The notes beneath the pieces were generated by a model. That model did not search any database and had not been told where the DNA came from. It saw only the letters and a program-made list of their open reading frames with translations. Both the position numbers and the translations under genes were made by a program. Positions 32,931 through 41,686 of a stretch of 64,000 nucleotides of DNA are shown in pieces. Source of the stretch: Halomonas icarae (GTDB lineage: Bacteria > Pseudomonadota > Gammaproteobacteria > Pseudomonadales > Halomonadaceae); the NCBI RefSeq assembly GCF_009901955.1, contig NZ_WUTS01000001.1, positions 2,621,745-2,685,744 of the forward strand, given 5' to 3'. The stretch's first letter is position 1. Every line of letters begins with the position of its first letter.

Positions 32931-33790
32931 GGTATCCAGGGCTCCAGAGCATTCCCCAGGAATACCTGTGCCGGTGTCCGATAGCCGAGCCCTTTTCAGG
33001 ACAGTCATTCAGCTTCTTGATCACTTGGCGCAGCTTGGCATCAGTGACCTGGCGGAAGTTCTTTCACTTGGGGAAGTAGTTCCGTATCAGGTCATTGGTG
33101 TTCTCGTTAGTCCCACGTTGCCCGGAGCAGTAGGGATCACAGAAGTACATAGTCGCCGTCACCACCTTAGCCACGGCTTCGTAGCCGGAGAATTCCGAGC
33201 CATAGCGATGGTCTAACCAGCTGCCAGACGTGGATTCAACAATCAGACCACAGCCGCCTGCGTCAGCTCCGCTGAATTTGGCAGCCGTGCTGCCAGCAGG
33301 TAGCCACTACGCCGCTCTTCCAACCTGACCGGGCCCGATTGCTTGTGCCTCAGGGTCACGGTGTCACCCTTCCATTGACTGATGAAGAGCCTGTCATCAA
33401 GCTCGGCCGTGCGATTCTCGATGCCTACGCGGTTGAGGATCTTGCGAAACACTGCGCTCTTGGCCTGGGCAAGGTGCTTGCTTCGCCGCTTGGATTGGCG
33501 GAAGTGCTGCCAGAGATCGCCACCGCAGGCCTTGTCACCCCAGATCAAAGAGTAGATCCACTGGTGTCTGACGCCTACACCGGTTAAGGTAACATGAATC
33601 CGCCGATCTGCCTCGGGCTCCACTCCTCAGGCAGCCGGTCGAAGACGTCGGCGAACATACTGGGCAAGCGCCTCGCCCACTTCCAGGCGGTGCACCGCCG
33701 GTGATCACTACGGGCCTGTGCCTATTCGGGGTCGAAGCCGCTGGCGGTGGCGTTGCGGCGCAGTTCACGGCTGATCGTGAAGTTATTGAT
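32930..33790 (-). pseudogene. IS30-family transposase, frameshifted
   Basis: Minus-strand fragments in different frames together spell an IS30 transposase: NNFTISRELRRNATASGFDPE (HTH end, near 33785-33720), then RHQWIYSLIWGDKACGGDLWQHFRQ and AELDDRLFISQWKGDTVTLRHKQSGPVRLEERRSGYLLAARLPN (33243-33580), then ATMYFCDPYCSGQRGTNENTNDLIRNYFPK with a premature stop (33070-33170), and a final GYRTPAQVFLGN tail near 32960. Several frameshifts and stops make it inactive. Confidence 0.8.
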
Positions 33791-33835
33791 GCCCAGCCCT
33801 GCTGATCTGGCGCTGATTGATGTCCGAGTCATAGC

Positions 33836-34010
33836 AGGTGTGAATTTGGAACAGACGCTCAAGCGCTACGCTTGGCTGTACAATCACCATATCCCGCAGA
33901 AGGCGCTACACCATCAGTCACCGATCGCAGCGATAAAGGAATGGCAGGTCAAACGTCCTGAGTTATTTACCAAGCGGGTGATTAATCACACGGGACGACA
34001 CCTAGGTTAA
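33836..34010 (+). pseudogene. IS481-family transposase, C-terminal fragment
   Basis: The plus frame ends with NLEQTLKRYAWLYNHHIPQKALHHQSPIAAIKEWQ, the integrase-core tail typical of IS481-family transposases, followed by KRPELFTKRVINHTGRHLG and stop. The frame upstream of about 33836 is unrelated IS30 sequence, so this is a fusion of two IS fragments, not a gene. It ends two bases before the GNAT start codon. Confidence 0.75.
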
Positions 34011-34012
34011 AA

Positions 34013-34471
34013 ATGAAATACTTAGAAATAAATACTAAAGAAGCACCTATCCAGATTTTGCTTGAGGCCGACCCTTCAGAAAAAATTATTACCTCATATT
34101 TAAAAAATTCATGGTGTTACGCAGCTCAAGACAAAGGCGAAATCATCGGCGCTTGTGTCGTAAAACTTATTAGAGACAACACAGCTGAAATATTCAACAT
34201 TTCCGTACATCCTCAGCACCAAAAAAAAGGCATTGGCACTAACCTGTTAACTTTTACTTTAAAAAAACTACTTGAAAAAAGCATCCATCGAGTAGAGCTA
34301 GGAACAGGTGCATTTGGCTACCAGCTAACTTATTATCATCGCATTGGCTTTCGAGTGGAGTCTGTTATAAAAAACTATTTTATAAATAACTACGCAGAAC
34401 CGATCTTCGAAAACGGCATACAGCATAAAGACATGTTAAGGCTATACATAGACATCAGACCAAGAATATAG
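34013..34471 (+). CDS. GNAT family N-acetyltransferase
   Basis: 152 aa acetyl-CoA-dependent acyltransferase. The fold shows CVVKLIRDNTAEIFNISVHPQHQKKGIGTNLLTFTLKKL, where QKKGIG is the acetyl-CoA pyrophosphate loop (motif A), and YHRIGFRVESV (motif B). Its AT-rich base use differs strongly from the core, so it is probably recently acquired. The IS481 fragment immediately upstream may supply its promoter. The substrate (small amine, peptide or aminoglycoside) is unknown. Confidence 0.9.
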   Translation: MKYLEINTKEAPIQILLEADPSEKIITSYLKNSWCYAAQDKGEIIGACVVKLIRDNTAEIFNISVHPQHQKKGIGTNLLTFTLKKLLEKSIHRVELGTGAFGYQLTYYHRIGFRVESVIKNYFINNYAEPIFENGIQHKDMLRLYIDIRPRI

Positions 34472-34527
34472 AAATAAAGACTTTTTCTTTGCTAGACCCC
34501 TGGGAACTCCAGGGCTCATTGATCCAC

Positions 34528-35289
34528 TTACGACGAAGCTTCAAATGTAATCACTTCTCCTAAAGCTGCATCACTATCAATCACTGAGAACGGGCGTTCA
34601 TAGTCAATCGTAATAGACACATCCTTAAAGCCAGCTTCATGCAACAAGCTTCTGAATTCAAAAACACCCCAAAAGCGAAGAGAAAAAACCTCCAGTTCAG
34701 AAGAAACCAAGCTTCCTGAGTTCCAGTGCTCATATTTCAATTGAGAAACCGTGGTCTGATGTAAATAGCTTGTCTTCACCCTTGTTTCGGTTAAGGTCAG
34801 CATATCGGCGCCTATATTCCACATGCGCGCCTCAGGTCCAGAGTCAACCATACAAACCAATGAGTCTATATCCACAATAATCTTGCCACCCTCTGACAAG
34901 CAATTTTTCAACTGCTTAAGGAACTCTAGGCAAGCAACAGGAGACTTAATTAACTGAATGGAACCTGCTGGTATCACTACAGCAGAAAACTTCTCGCTGT
35001 AGACAAAGCCTTCAAAGCTTTGCTCGCTGACATTATCTATTAGGTTTCTGCTAGAAATTTCTTTCTTGCAGATATCCAACATATGAGGAGAAGCATCAAA
35101 GCCATGAACTATATGACCAGCCTCAAGCAATGGTATAAGAAACCTTCCATTACCAACTGCAGGCTCTAAAACTGGACCACTAGTATCCTTGAGGCATGAC
35201 AGATAAAACTCAACATCTCCAAAAGTTCGACCAATGGGTTTATCCACATGATAAACCCAAGAGGCTAGTGACCCATACTCATTATCCAT
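34528..35289 (-). CDS. class I SAM-dependent methyltransferase
   Basis: 253 aa Rossmann methyltransferase. Motif I is SGPVLEPAVGNGRFLIPLLEAGHIVHGFDASPHMLDICKKE (GNG in place of GxG), with the acidic ribose-binding Asp in GFDAS; the post-I pattern FSAVVIPAGSIQLI and KIIVDIDSL follow. AT-rich like its neighbours. It is convergent with the GNAT gene. Target unknown; resembles the Methyltransf_25 type acting on small molecules. Confidence 0.88.
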   Translation of the reverse strand: MDNEYGSLASWVYHVDKPIGRTFGDVEFYLSCLKDTSGPVLEPAVGNGRFLIPLLEAGHIVHGFDASPHMLDICKKEISSRNLIDNVSEQSFEGFVYSEKFSAVVIPAGSIQLIKSPVACLEFLKQLKNCLSEGGKIIVDIDSLVCMVDSGPEARMWNIGADMLTLTETRVKTSYLHQTTVSQLKYEHWNSGSLVSSELEVFSLRFWGVFEFRSLLHEAGFKDVSITIDYERPFSVIDSDAALGEVITFEASS

Positions 35290-35378
35290 ACAGCCACCCT
35301 ACTCCTTAGGTATGAATACACCATACGGTGTTTCCAAAACAGCTTCTTTAGAAGAATTAGAAATTAAAACCATCCTTC

Positions 35379-35852
35379 CTAAACCAGCTCATTTTCGTAA
35401 ATTACCATAGCTTGCCTTGCCACTTTCTCAACATCTAAGCTAATAGCCAGACTTTTTTGGTTCACATCATCAATTTCAAAAAAGCAAGCATCTAGTGCAT
35501 CATCACCCGCGAAAGGCTCACCTGAGACCCATACACAGAGTACAGCCACAAGCACAAAATGATATTCAAGCTCACCACTTTTATCAAAGTCTAATACGTC
35601 GACAGCATTGAACACCCTATGCACGTTGGCGGTAACACTTGTTTCCTCGTAAAGCTCTCTCAGAGCAGCCTCTTCAATTGTTTCTCCTCGCTCAATTTTT
35701 CCACCAGGGAAACCCCATCGACCCGCATCTGGTGGGTTAGAGCGACGTACTAAAAGTACTTTACCATCTTTTAACAGAACTGCGATGGTTGCTACCACCG
35801 GGCGTTTTTTCGACGTCTCTGGAAACTCACAACCACCCTGACCAGACATCAC
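35379..35852 (-). CDS. NUDIX hydrolase
   Basis: 157 aa pyrophosphohydrolase, MutT-like. The Nudix box reads GGKIERGETIEEAALREL followed by YEETSV: all catalytic Glu residues are present but the usual Gly near the end is Ser. It is preceded by VLLVRRSNPPDAGRWGFPG. Likely hydrolyses a nucleoside diphosphate derivative (house-cleaning). AT-rich passenger gene upstream of the methyltransferase on the same strand (89-base gap), so the two may be co-transcribed. Confidence 0.9.
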   Translation of the reverse strand: MMSGQGGCEFPETSKKRPVVATIAVLLKDGKVLLVRRSNPPDAGRWGFPGGKIERGETIEEAALRELYEETSVTANVHRVFNAVDVLDFDKSGELEYHFVLVAVLCVWVSGEPFAGDDALDACFFEIDDVNQKSLAISLDVEKVARQAMVIYENELV

Positions 35853-35899
35853 ACCCTCTGTATCGATTAAAAATGAATAATAATATTATACAAGGGGTA

Positions 35900-36970
35900 T
35901 TAGAATGATCGACCGTATCTTATTCCGTCAAGCTTTTCGACCAGATCCTCTGCTCTCAGATGCGTATACCGCCTCAGCATCTGCATGGACTTGTGACCAC
36001 TGATCGCGGCGACCTCCTGATCGGATAGACCCGCCTCAACTAGACGACTGACGGCCTCATGGCGTAAGTCGTGAAAGCGGAAGTCATCGAGCCCTGCCTG
36101 CTTCTTCGCGTGGTTCCAGAGCTTGGTGTAGGCATAGGGGCCGCGCTTGCCGTCCTTTCCAGGCTCGCCGAAGAACACCAGGTCGCAGTCGAGCGGGCGC
36201 ACCGGATTGTTCAGCGCTTGCTTGAACACCTCATTAGCGGCCTGGGTCAGCGGCACCAAGCGAGCTTCGTTGTTCTTGGTGTCGGTGAGACGCACTACAC
36301 GGCGTTTCACGTCGACCTGAGAGCGTGTGAGGGTCAGGATCTCTGAGGAGCGCATGCCCGTCTCCAGGGCGATTCTGGCGATCCAGGCCAGCATGGGATT
36401 ACTGTGCTGCCGTAGCACGTCGAACAGGCGCTTCTCCTCGTTGGCGCTCAAGCGCCGGTCGCGCCCTTCTCCAGGGCTGGGCTTGCGGATGTTCTGAACG
36501 GGGTTGTAGGTCAGGCCCAGCCCCCACTCCTGGATGGCCACGGTGTAGAGATGGCCAAGCAGGGCGAGCTCCAGCCGCACGGTATTGGCGCTGATGGGCT
36601 GCCCACGATGGCCAATGCTGTTCAGGCGGGTGTCACGGAAATTGGCGATCAACTCCGGCGTCAGGGCCGCAAGCGAATACTTGCCCAAGTGCTCGATCAG
36701 CGTGCTGGCCTTGTGGCGCTCGCTCTTTTGGGTGCTGGGCTTCTTGGTGGGTGTGACGTCGGCCAGGTAGCGCTTGAGCGCGGCTTCGAGCGTCATGCGC
36801 TCCGAAGCGCTGCGCTGGATATAAACACCACGCACCATTTCGTCTTCGGTGCGGCGTGCCCAGTCCTGGGCGTCTCGTTTGGTTCGGAAGGTCTTGGCGG
36901 TGGTGGGCCAGCCGGTCTTTCGGATGACGGCTTTCCAGCTACCGGCAGGGGTCTTGACGATGGTGGCCAT
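35900..36970 (-). CDS. tyrosine recombinase / island integrase
   Basis: 356 aa phage-type site-specific integrase. N-terminal arm-binding domain (about 1-55, KTFRTKRDAQDWARRTEDEMVRG), core-binding SAM-like domain (about 58-160) and catalytic domain with ALETGMRSSEIL (first Arg), HDLRHEAVSRL (His-x-x-Arg), SGHKSMQMLRRYTHL (second His and Tyr nucleophile). It lies 98 bases from a tRNA gene's 3' end, transcribed away from the tRNA in the same direction, the usual layout for islands inserted in tRNA genes. GC content is near core, unlike the passengers beside it. Confidence 0.94.
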   Translation of the reverse strand: MATIVKTPAGSWKAVIRKTGWPTTAKTFRTKRDAQDWARRTEDEMVRGVYIQRSASERMTLEAALKRYLADVTPTKKPSTQKSERHKASTLIEHLGKYSLAALTPELIANFRDTRLNSIGHRGQPISANTVRLELALLGHLYTVAIQEWGLGLTYNPVQNIRKPSPGEGRDRRLSANEEKRLFDVLRQHSNPMLAWIARIALETGMRSSEILTLTRSQVDVKRRVVRLTDTKNNEARLVPLTQAANEVFKQALNNPVRPLDCDLVFFGEPGKDGKRGPYAYTKLWNHAKKQAGLDDFRFHDLRHEAVSRLVEAGLSDQEVAAISGHKSMQMLRRYTHLRAEDLVEKLDGIRYGRSF

Positions 36971-37067
36971 GAAAGTCTCCAGGGGGCTGAAGGATCGGGA
37001 CTGTACCGAAACTGTACCCTTGGACTATGGGACTCACCAGGTAAAATTCGTAAGACGCTGATTTCAT

Positions 37068-37144
<77 letters not shown>

Positions 37145-37296
37145 TTTATACAGAGGGTGCGCGAAAGGCGCCGGCGTATGATAGCGAATGCCGATGGTCG
37201 ATACCAGAGCGAGATGCCTTGCAGTGAAGCGATGCCATCGGCGATTATGCCCGAGCCGCCGAACGCGGCCCTTTCCCGGCCACCCTTCGAGATCTC

Positions 37297-38316
37297 ATGT
37301 TCCTGCTGATAGCCTTCGCTGTTCTCTCCATTGGCGTTTCCTTCCTGTGCTCACTGCTCGAGGCCGCGCTGCTCTCGATGACCCCCAGCTATGTGGCCCA
37401 GGTGCGCGAGACCAACCCCAGGCTGCACGCCAGGCTCAACGATCTGAAGCGCAATATCGACCAGCCGCTGGCGGCGATTCTGACCCTGAACACCATCGCC
37501 CATACGGTGGGGGCCACCGGTGTCGGCGCCCAGGTCACGGTGGTGTTCGGCGAGACCTGGCTGGGGGTCGCCTCGGCGCTGATGACGCTGCTGATCCTGT
37601 TCGTCTCCGAGATCATTCCCAAGACCATCGGGGCCACCTACTGGCGCCAGCTCTCCGGCATGCTGGCCCGTACCCTGGCGGTGATGGTGTGGAGCCTCAA
37701 GCCGTTCATCTGGATGTCCGAGCAGATCACCAAGCGCATCGGCAAGGACGCCATGGATACCGACATGCGCGGCGAGATCAAGGCGCTGGCCCAGATCGGC
37801 CAGGAGGAGAAGGCGCTGGACCCGGAGGAGACCCGCGTCATCATCAATATCCTCAACCTGCATGATATCCAGGTGAAGGAGGTGATGACCCCGCGCACCG
37901 TCTCGGTCACGGCGACTCCCGCCATGACGGTGGGCGAGTTCAGCGCAGAGCTCGGCCCCTCGCCCTTCACCCGCTTTCCGGTGATGGATGGCGGTGAACA
38001 GGCGCTGGGTTATGTGCACAAGGCCGATACCTACAGCGCCGACGAGGGCGCCGATCTCAAGTCGCTGATGCATCCGGTCAAGTCGGTGCCCGCCGAGGAG
38101 AGCATCGAGCAGATCTTCACCATGATGGTCCAGGACCGCCAGCACCTCTGCGTGGTGTATGACGACCTGGGTACCTGGGTGGGCCTGATCACCCTGGAGG
38201 ACGTGATCGAGACCATCCTCGGCCAGGAGATCGTCGACGAGACCGACAATGTCGCCAACCTGCGCAAGTACGCCCGCCAGCGCTGGACCAAGAGCCTGAA
38301 GAAGACCGAAGAGTAG
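37297..38316 (+). CDS. CNNM/CorC-type membrane protein with CBS pair
   Basis: 339 aa. The N-terminal DUF21 transmembrane domain (about 1-170; LLIAFAVLSIGVSFLCSLLEAALLSMTPSYV, LFVSEIIPKTIGATY) is that of CNNM-family divalent-cation (Mg/Co) transporters, followed by a CBS pair (about 195-320; KEVMTPRTVSVTA and GLITLEDVIETILGQEIVDETD). The usual CorC_HlyC C-terminal domain is missing, which is common in the shorter branch. Likely magnesium efflux or homeostasis. Confidence 0.87.
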   Translation: MFLLIAFAVLSIGVSFLCSLLEAALLSMTPSYVAQVRETNPRLHARLNDLKRNIDQPLAAILTLNTIAHTVGATGVGAQVTVVFGETWLGVASALMTLLILFVSEIIPKTIGATYWRQLSGMLARTLAVMVWSLKPFIWMSEQITKRIGKDAMDTDMRGEIKALAQIGQEEKALDPEETRVIINILNLHDIQVKEVMTPRTVSVTATPAMTVGEFSAELGPSPFTRFPVMDGGEQALGYVHKADTYSADEGADLKSLMHPVKSVPAEESIEQIFTMMVQDRQHLCVVYDDLGTWVGLITLEDVIETILGQEIVDETDNVANLRKYARQRWTKSLKKTEE

Positions 38317-38376
38317 GCCGCTTATCCTGGCTGGGTGCTCTGGCTGGGTGCCTCGACGGTGTGTGCTGACAATGAT

Positions 38377-39333
38377 CTAGCGATCGGGGATCAACCGGCC
38401 GGGTACCCAGCGCAGAAAGACGAGCATGCCGAACAGCTCGACCAGCGACTGGCAAACGACCACCACCACCGCGGCCTGCCAGCCCTCGGGCAGCGCCAGG
38501 GCGATGGGCAGCATCACGAAGGAGTTGCGGGTAGCGAAGCTGAAGGTGAGCGTGCGTGCCGCCGCTGGCCTCAGCCCCAAGCCGCGCCCCAGCCCCCAGC
38601 CCAGTAGCGCGGTCAGTGCCAGGTAGCCGATAAAGAGCGGCAGCACCTGCAGCACCACCCCACTCAACCCCTGCATGCCGGCGATCTGGGTCGCCGCCAC
38701 CACCAACAGCACCATGGCCAGAAGCGGCACGGGCAGCCAGCCCAGCCCCTCTACCAGGCGACGCGCCGTGGCGCGGCGTCGCACCAGCCGCTGGGTCAGC
38801 CCGGCCGCCACCAGAGGCACCAGAATCAGCCCGACGAAGGCGCCGAGCAGCGGCGCTGCGATGGCGACCCCCAGCCACTGCAGGTCCAGAAACAGCCAGA
38901 GATAGAACGGCAGCGTCACCAGCTGCAACACCAGCAGCAGCGGTGTGGCGGCGATGGCGCGCCCGGCATCGCCCTTGCCCAGATGGGTGAAGGTGATGAA
39001 CCAGTCGGTGCAGGGCACCAACAGCACCAGCAGCACGCCGAGCCGAACGGCCGGCGCCAGTGGCAACAACGCCACCAGCGTGCCCACCATCAGCGGTAGC
39101 AGCAGGAAGTTGCCTGCCACCAGCGCCGTGGCGAAGCGCCAGTCCTGCAGGGCCAGGGCGAGCCGCCCCAGCGGCACCTGGGTGAAGGTCGCGTAGAGCA
39201 GCACGCCGAGCAGCGGCCAGAGCCCGCCCTCGAGGGTGGCACTGATCTCGGGGCGCATCAGGCCCAGGCCCAGCCCAGTGATGATCGCCGCCAGGTAGAG
39301 CCACACCTGATGGCGTTCGAGATGGTCACGCAT
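38377..39333 (-). CDS. ACR3/bile-acid-symporter-like transporter
   Basis: 318 aa protein with about ten helices, of the BART superfamily. LLVLLVPCTDWFITFTHLGKGDAG and FSFATRNSFVMLPIALALP resemble the Cys-containing and Asn-containing motifs of ACR3 arsenite exporters; annotated relatives are called arsenic resistance proteins. No arsR or arsC lies nearby, so arsenic is not assured. It is divergent from the AEC transporter across a hairpin-rich spacer. Confidence 0.8.
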   Translation of the reverse strand: MRDHLERHQVWLYLAAIITGLGLGLMRPEISATLEGGLWPLLGVLLYATFTQVPLGRLALALQDWRFATALVAGNFLLLPLMVGTLVALLPLAPAVRLGVLLVLLVPCTDWFITFTHLGKGDAGRAIAATPLLLVLQLVTLPFYLWLFLDLQWLGVAIAAPLLGAFVGLILVPLVAAGLTQRLVRRRATARRLVEGLGWLPVPLLAMVLLVVAATQIAGMQGLSGVVLQVLPLFIGYLALTALLGWGLGRGLGLRPAAARTLTFSFATRNSFVMLPIALALPEGWQAAVVVVVCQSLVELFGMLVFLRWVPGRLIPDR

Positions 39334-39391
39334 TCACTTCTCCCCCTTCTGCCTTGGCCTCGCTGACCCGGCGAGTCTTACCATGGATGGC

Positions 39392-39428
39392 ATGGGCACT
39401 GCATGGCAGCTTGCCATGCAGTGCCCAT
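39392..39428. repeat. 17-bp perfect inverted repeat, 3-base loop
   Basis: ATGGGCACTGCATGGCA and its exact complement TGCCATGCAGTGCCCAT flank GCT. It lies in the 260-base spacer between divergent transporter genes, 59 bases before the ACR3-like start and 166 before the AEC start. No T tract follows, so it is not a simple terminator. Confidence 0.8.
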
Positions 39429-39479
39429 CTGCTCGAACGGCAGCCGCAAACACACCCGCGCGCCCTCCGTTCGCTTTGC

Positions 39480-39504
39480 GCTTGAGCCCGACTCAGGCTC
39501 AAGC
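39480..39504. repeat. second inverted repeat in the same spacer
   Basis: GCTTGAGCC / GGCTCAAGC, 9-bp perfect stem with a seven-base loop. With the 17-bp hairpin it fills the divergent spacer; the role (operator, RNA leader or repeat family) is unknown. Confidence 0.7.
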
Positions 39505-39593
39505 CCCGGGGCCAAGCGAGACTACGAGCGCCTTGCCAGGCCGTGCGGCGATTCAGGACAATGGCCGATCCTCCACACTCCTGAGGCGCTTGC

Positions 39594-40472
39594 ATGCTTG
39601 CCGAACTCTTCGCGGTGATGGCTCCGGTACTGGCCGGGGCGGGTCTGGGTTTTTCCTGGGTGCGACTGGGGCAGCCCTATCCGGTCGAGTTCGTTACCCG
39701 CCTGGTCTTCAATATCGGGACGCCGGCGCTGGTCATCGCCTCGCTCTCCAGCGCCGAGATCGAGGCCGGCAACTTCGGCCGCACCATGCTCGCCACGGCG
39801 CTGGTGATCTGCACCATGGCGGCGATGACCTGGCCGCTGGCCCGCCTGCTGCGCCAGGACTGGCGGGTGCTGCTGGCACCGGCCATGTACCCCAATACCG
39901 GCAACATGGGCCTGCCGGTGGTGCTCTACGCCTTCGGCAACGCCGGCTTCGCCTATGGCATCACGGTGATGGTCACCGTCTCGCTGTTCCAGTTCACCCT
40001 GGGGTCGGTGATGGCCAGCAACAGCGGCAACCCGCTGCGCACCCTGGTGCGCACGCCCACCGTCTACGCCATTCTGCTGTCGCTGATCCTGCTGCTGACC
40101 GATACCGACCTGCCCCTGTGGCTCGCCAATAGCGTCGACCTGATCTCGGGCTTTACCGTGCCGCTGATGCTGATCACCCTGGGGGTGTCGCTGGCCAGCA
40201 TTCAGGTCAGGAGCCTGCGCTCCGGCATCGGCTTCAGCCTGCTGCGCATCCCGGTGGCCGCGGCGCTGGCCTGGGGCATCGGCGCCCTGCTCGGCCTGCC
40301 ACCGCTGGCCCATGGCATCGTGGTGCTGCAGATGAGCATGCCGGTGGCGGTATTCAACTACCTGTTCGCCCAGAAGGCACGCCGCGAGCCGGAGTATGTC
40401 GCCAGCCTCGTGTTCTGCTCGACCCTGCTCTCGCTGCTCTATCTGCCGCTGCTGCTGGCCTGGCTGATGTAG
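39594..40472 (+). CDS. AEC family transporter (auxin efflux carrier-like)
   Basis: 292 aa membrane protein with about ten helices. MLAELFAVMAPVLAGAGLGFSW, the MYPNTGNMGLPVVLYAFGNAGFAYGITVMV core and the QMSMPVAVFNYLFAQKARREPEYVASLVFCSTLLSLLYLPLLLAWLM end are typical of AEC-family malonate/malate-type carriers and auxin efflux homologues. The stop codon lies in a 15-bp unit repeated three times in tandem. Substrate probably a small organic acid. Confidence 0.9.
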   Translation: MLAELFAVMAPVLAGAGLGFSWVRLGQPYPVEFVTRLVFNIGTPALVIASLSSAEIEAGNFGRTMLATALVICTMAAMTWPLARLLRQDWRVLLAPAMYPNTGNMGLPVVLYAFGNAGFAYGITVMVTVSLFQFTLGSVMASNSGNPLRTLVRTPTVYAILLSLILLLTDTDLPLWLANSVDLISGFTVPLMLITLGVSLASIQVRSLRSGIGFSLLRIPVAAALAWGIGALLGLPPLAHGIVVLQMSMPVAVFNYLFAQKARREPEYVASLVFCSTLLSLLYLPLLLAWLM

Positions 40473-40502
40473 ACCTGGCTGATGTAGGCCTGGTTGATAT
40501 AG
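40458..40502. repeat. 15-bp tandem triplication carrying stop codons
   Basis: Three in-frame 15-bp units (GCCTGGCTGATGTAG, ACCTGGCTGATGTAG, GCCTGGTTGATATAG), each ending in TAG. The first holds the last codons and stop of the AEC gene; readthrough would only add another four residues before the next stop. Confidence 0.9.
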
Positions 40503-40599
40503 ACCAGGGGCGGGAGAGCCAGCTACGTTATCCTGCGTGGATTTTGCGTCCCATGAACTTTGCTACCATACCGCTATGTCCAGCGCGCCAGGAGCGAGC

Positions 40600-40800
40600 A
40601 TGCCACTTCGTGAAGTCGCCATCGGCGGGCTCTATCTCTCCCCTCTGCTGCTGTATGCCCTGATCGGGCTCGGCGCCACCCTGCTGATTCGTAGCCTGCT
40701 CTTTCGGCTGCTGGGCGCTAACCGCCTGTGGTACGAGGCCTGGTTCGATGTCTCCCTGTTCGTGATCTGCACCGCTGCCGCGGCCTATCTCTCGGCGTAG
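40600..40800 (+). CDS. aaeX: DUF1656 small membrane protein (AaeX-like)
   Basis: 66 aa protein with two hydrophobic helices (GGLYLSPLLLYALIGLGATLLI and WFDVSLFVICTAAAAYL), the DUF1656/AaeX pattern. It heads a three-gene efflux operon for aromatic carboxylic acids with AaeA and AaeB. GGAG at 40590-40593 with six to seven bases of spacing selects ATG 40600; ATG 40576 is a weaker alternative. Its precise role is not established. Confidence 0.85.
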   Translation: MPLREVAIGGLYLSPLLLYALIGLGATLLIRSLLFRLLGANRLWYEAWFDVSLFVICTAAAAYLSA

Positions 40801-40820
40801 TCACCCGGAACCCTCATACC

Positions 40821-41681
40821 ATGCGCACACTGCTTCGCAGCCTCGTCACCCTCGTCATTGTCGCCCTGGCCATCGCCGCCGGCCTGTGGCTGTGGCACTA
40901 CTATCTCTACACCCCCTGGACGCGTGATGGTCGCGTAAGGGCCGAGATCATCACCGTGGCCTCGGACCTCTCCGGGCGTGTGGTCACGCTGTCGGTCGAC
41001 GACAATCAGCGCGTTACGGCGGGCGACCCGCTGTTCGAGCTTGATCCGCAGCGCTACCGCTCGGCCCTGGAGAGTGCCCAGGCACTGGTCGCCCAGCGCG
41101 AGGTCGAGCTCGAGCGGCGTCAGCACGAGGCCTCGCGCCGCAGCCATCTGAGCCGCCAGGCAATCAGCGCCGAAAGCCAGGAGACCGCACGCCTCGAGAG
41201 CCAGGTGGCGCAGGCCCGGCTCGACCAGGCGCGTAGCCAGCTGGCCGGCGCCCGCCTCGATCTCGAGCGCACCACGATCGAGGCGCCGATCAGCGGCCAT
41301 GTGCTCAATCTGCAGCTGGCCGAGGGCAACTACGTGAATGCCGGCAAGCCGGTGATGGCGCTGGTCAAGGCGGACTCCTTCTACGTTACCGGCTATTTCG
41401 AAGAGACCAAGCTGCCACGCATCCGTGTCGGCGCCCCCGCTCGCGTCATCCTGATGAGCGGTGACACCGAGTTGCGTGGTCATGTGGAAAGCATCGGGCG
41501 TGCCATCGCCGATCCTCACACCACGCCCAACGCTCAGCTGCTCCCCCAGGTGGCGCCCACCTTCAGCTGGGTTCGCCTGGCCCAGCGTATCCCGGTGCGT
41601 ATCGCGCTCGATGAGATTCCCGCCGACATCTCGCTGAGCGCCGGCATGACCGCTTCGGTGCATATCGAGCCCCAGGAGTAG
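40821..41681 (+). CDS. aaeA: HlyD-family membrane fusion protein (AaeA-like)
   Basis: 286 aa periplasmic adaptor. One N-terminal helix (about 6-26, LVTLVIVALAIAAGLWLW), then YTPWTRDGRVRAEIITVASDLSGRVVTL (first lipoyl half), an alpha-hairpin coiled coil (about 80-140), the second lipoyl half IEAPISGHVLNLQLAEGNYVNAGKPVMALV and a beta-barrel ending near residue 286. Links inner-membrane AaeB to an outer-membrane channel. Twenty bases after aaeX and five before aaeB. Confidence 0.9.
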   Translation: MRTLLRSLVTLVIVALAIAAGLWLWHYYLYTPWTRDGRVRAEIITVASDLSGRVVTLSVDDNQRVTAGDPLFELDPQRYRSALESAQALVAQREVELERRQHEASRRSHLSRQAISAESQETARLESQVAQARLDQARSQLAGARLDLERTTIEAPISGHVLNLQLAEGNYVNAGKPVMALVKADSFYVTGYFEETKLPRIRVGAPARVILMSGDTELRGHVESIGRAIADPHTTPNAQLLPQVAPTFSWVRLAQRIPVRIALDEIPADISLSAGMTASVHIEPQE

Positions 41682-41686
41682 CCCGC

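Noticed and set aside
33747-34010. Apparent 87-codon gene
   Set aside because: Its first third is antisense IS30 sequence and the rest an IS481 tail; a chance fusion of transposon fragments.
34472-34527. Possible integron attC site between GNAT and methyltransferase genes
   Set aside because: The genes are convergent and no paired core sites (RYYYAAC/GTTRRRY) were seen.
38326-38352. 12-base direct repeat (CTGGCTGGGTGC) after the CNNM gene
   Set aside because: Only two short copies, no structure or context suggesting a function.
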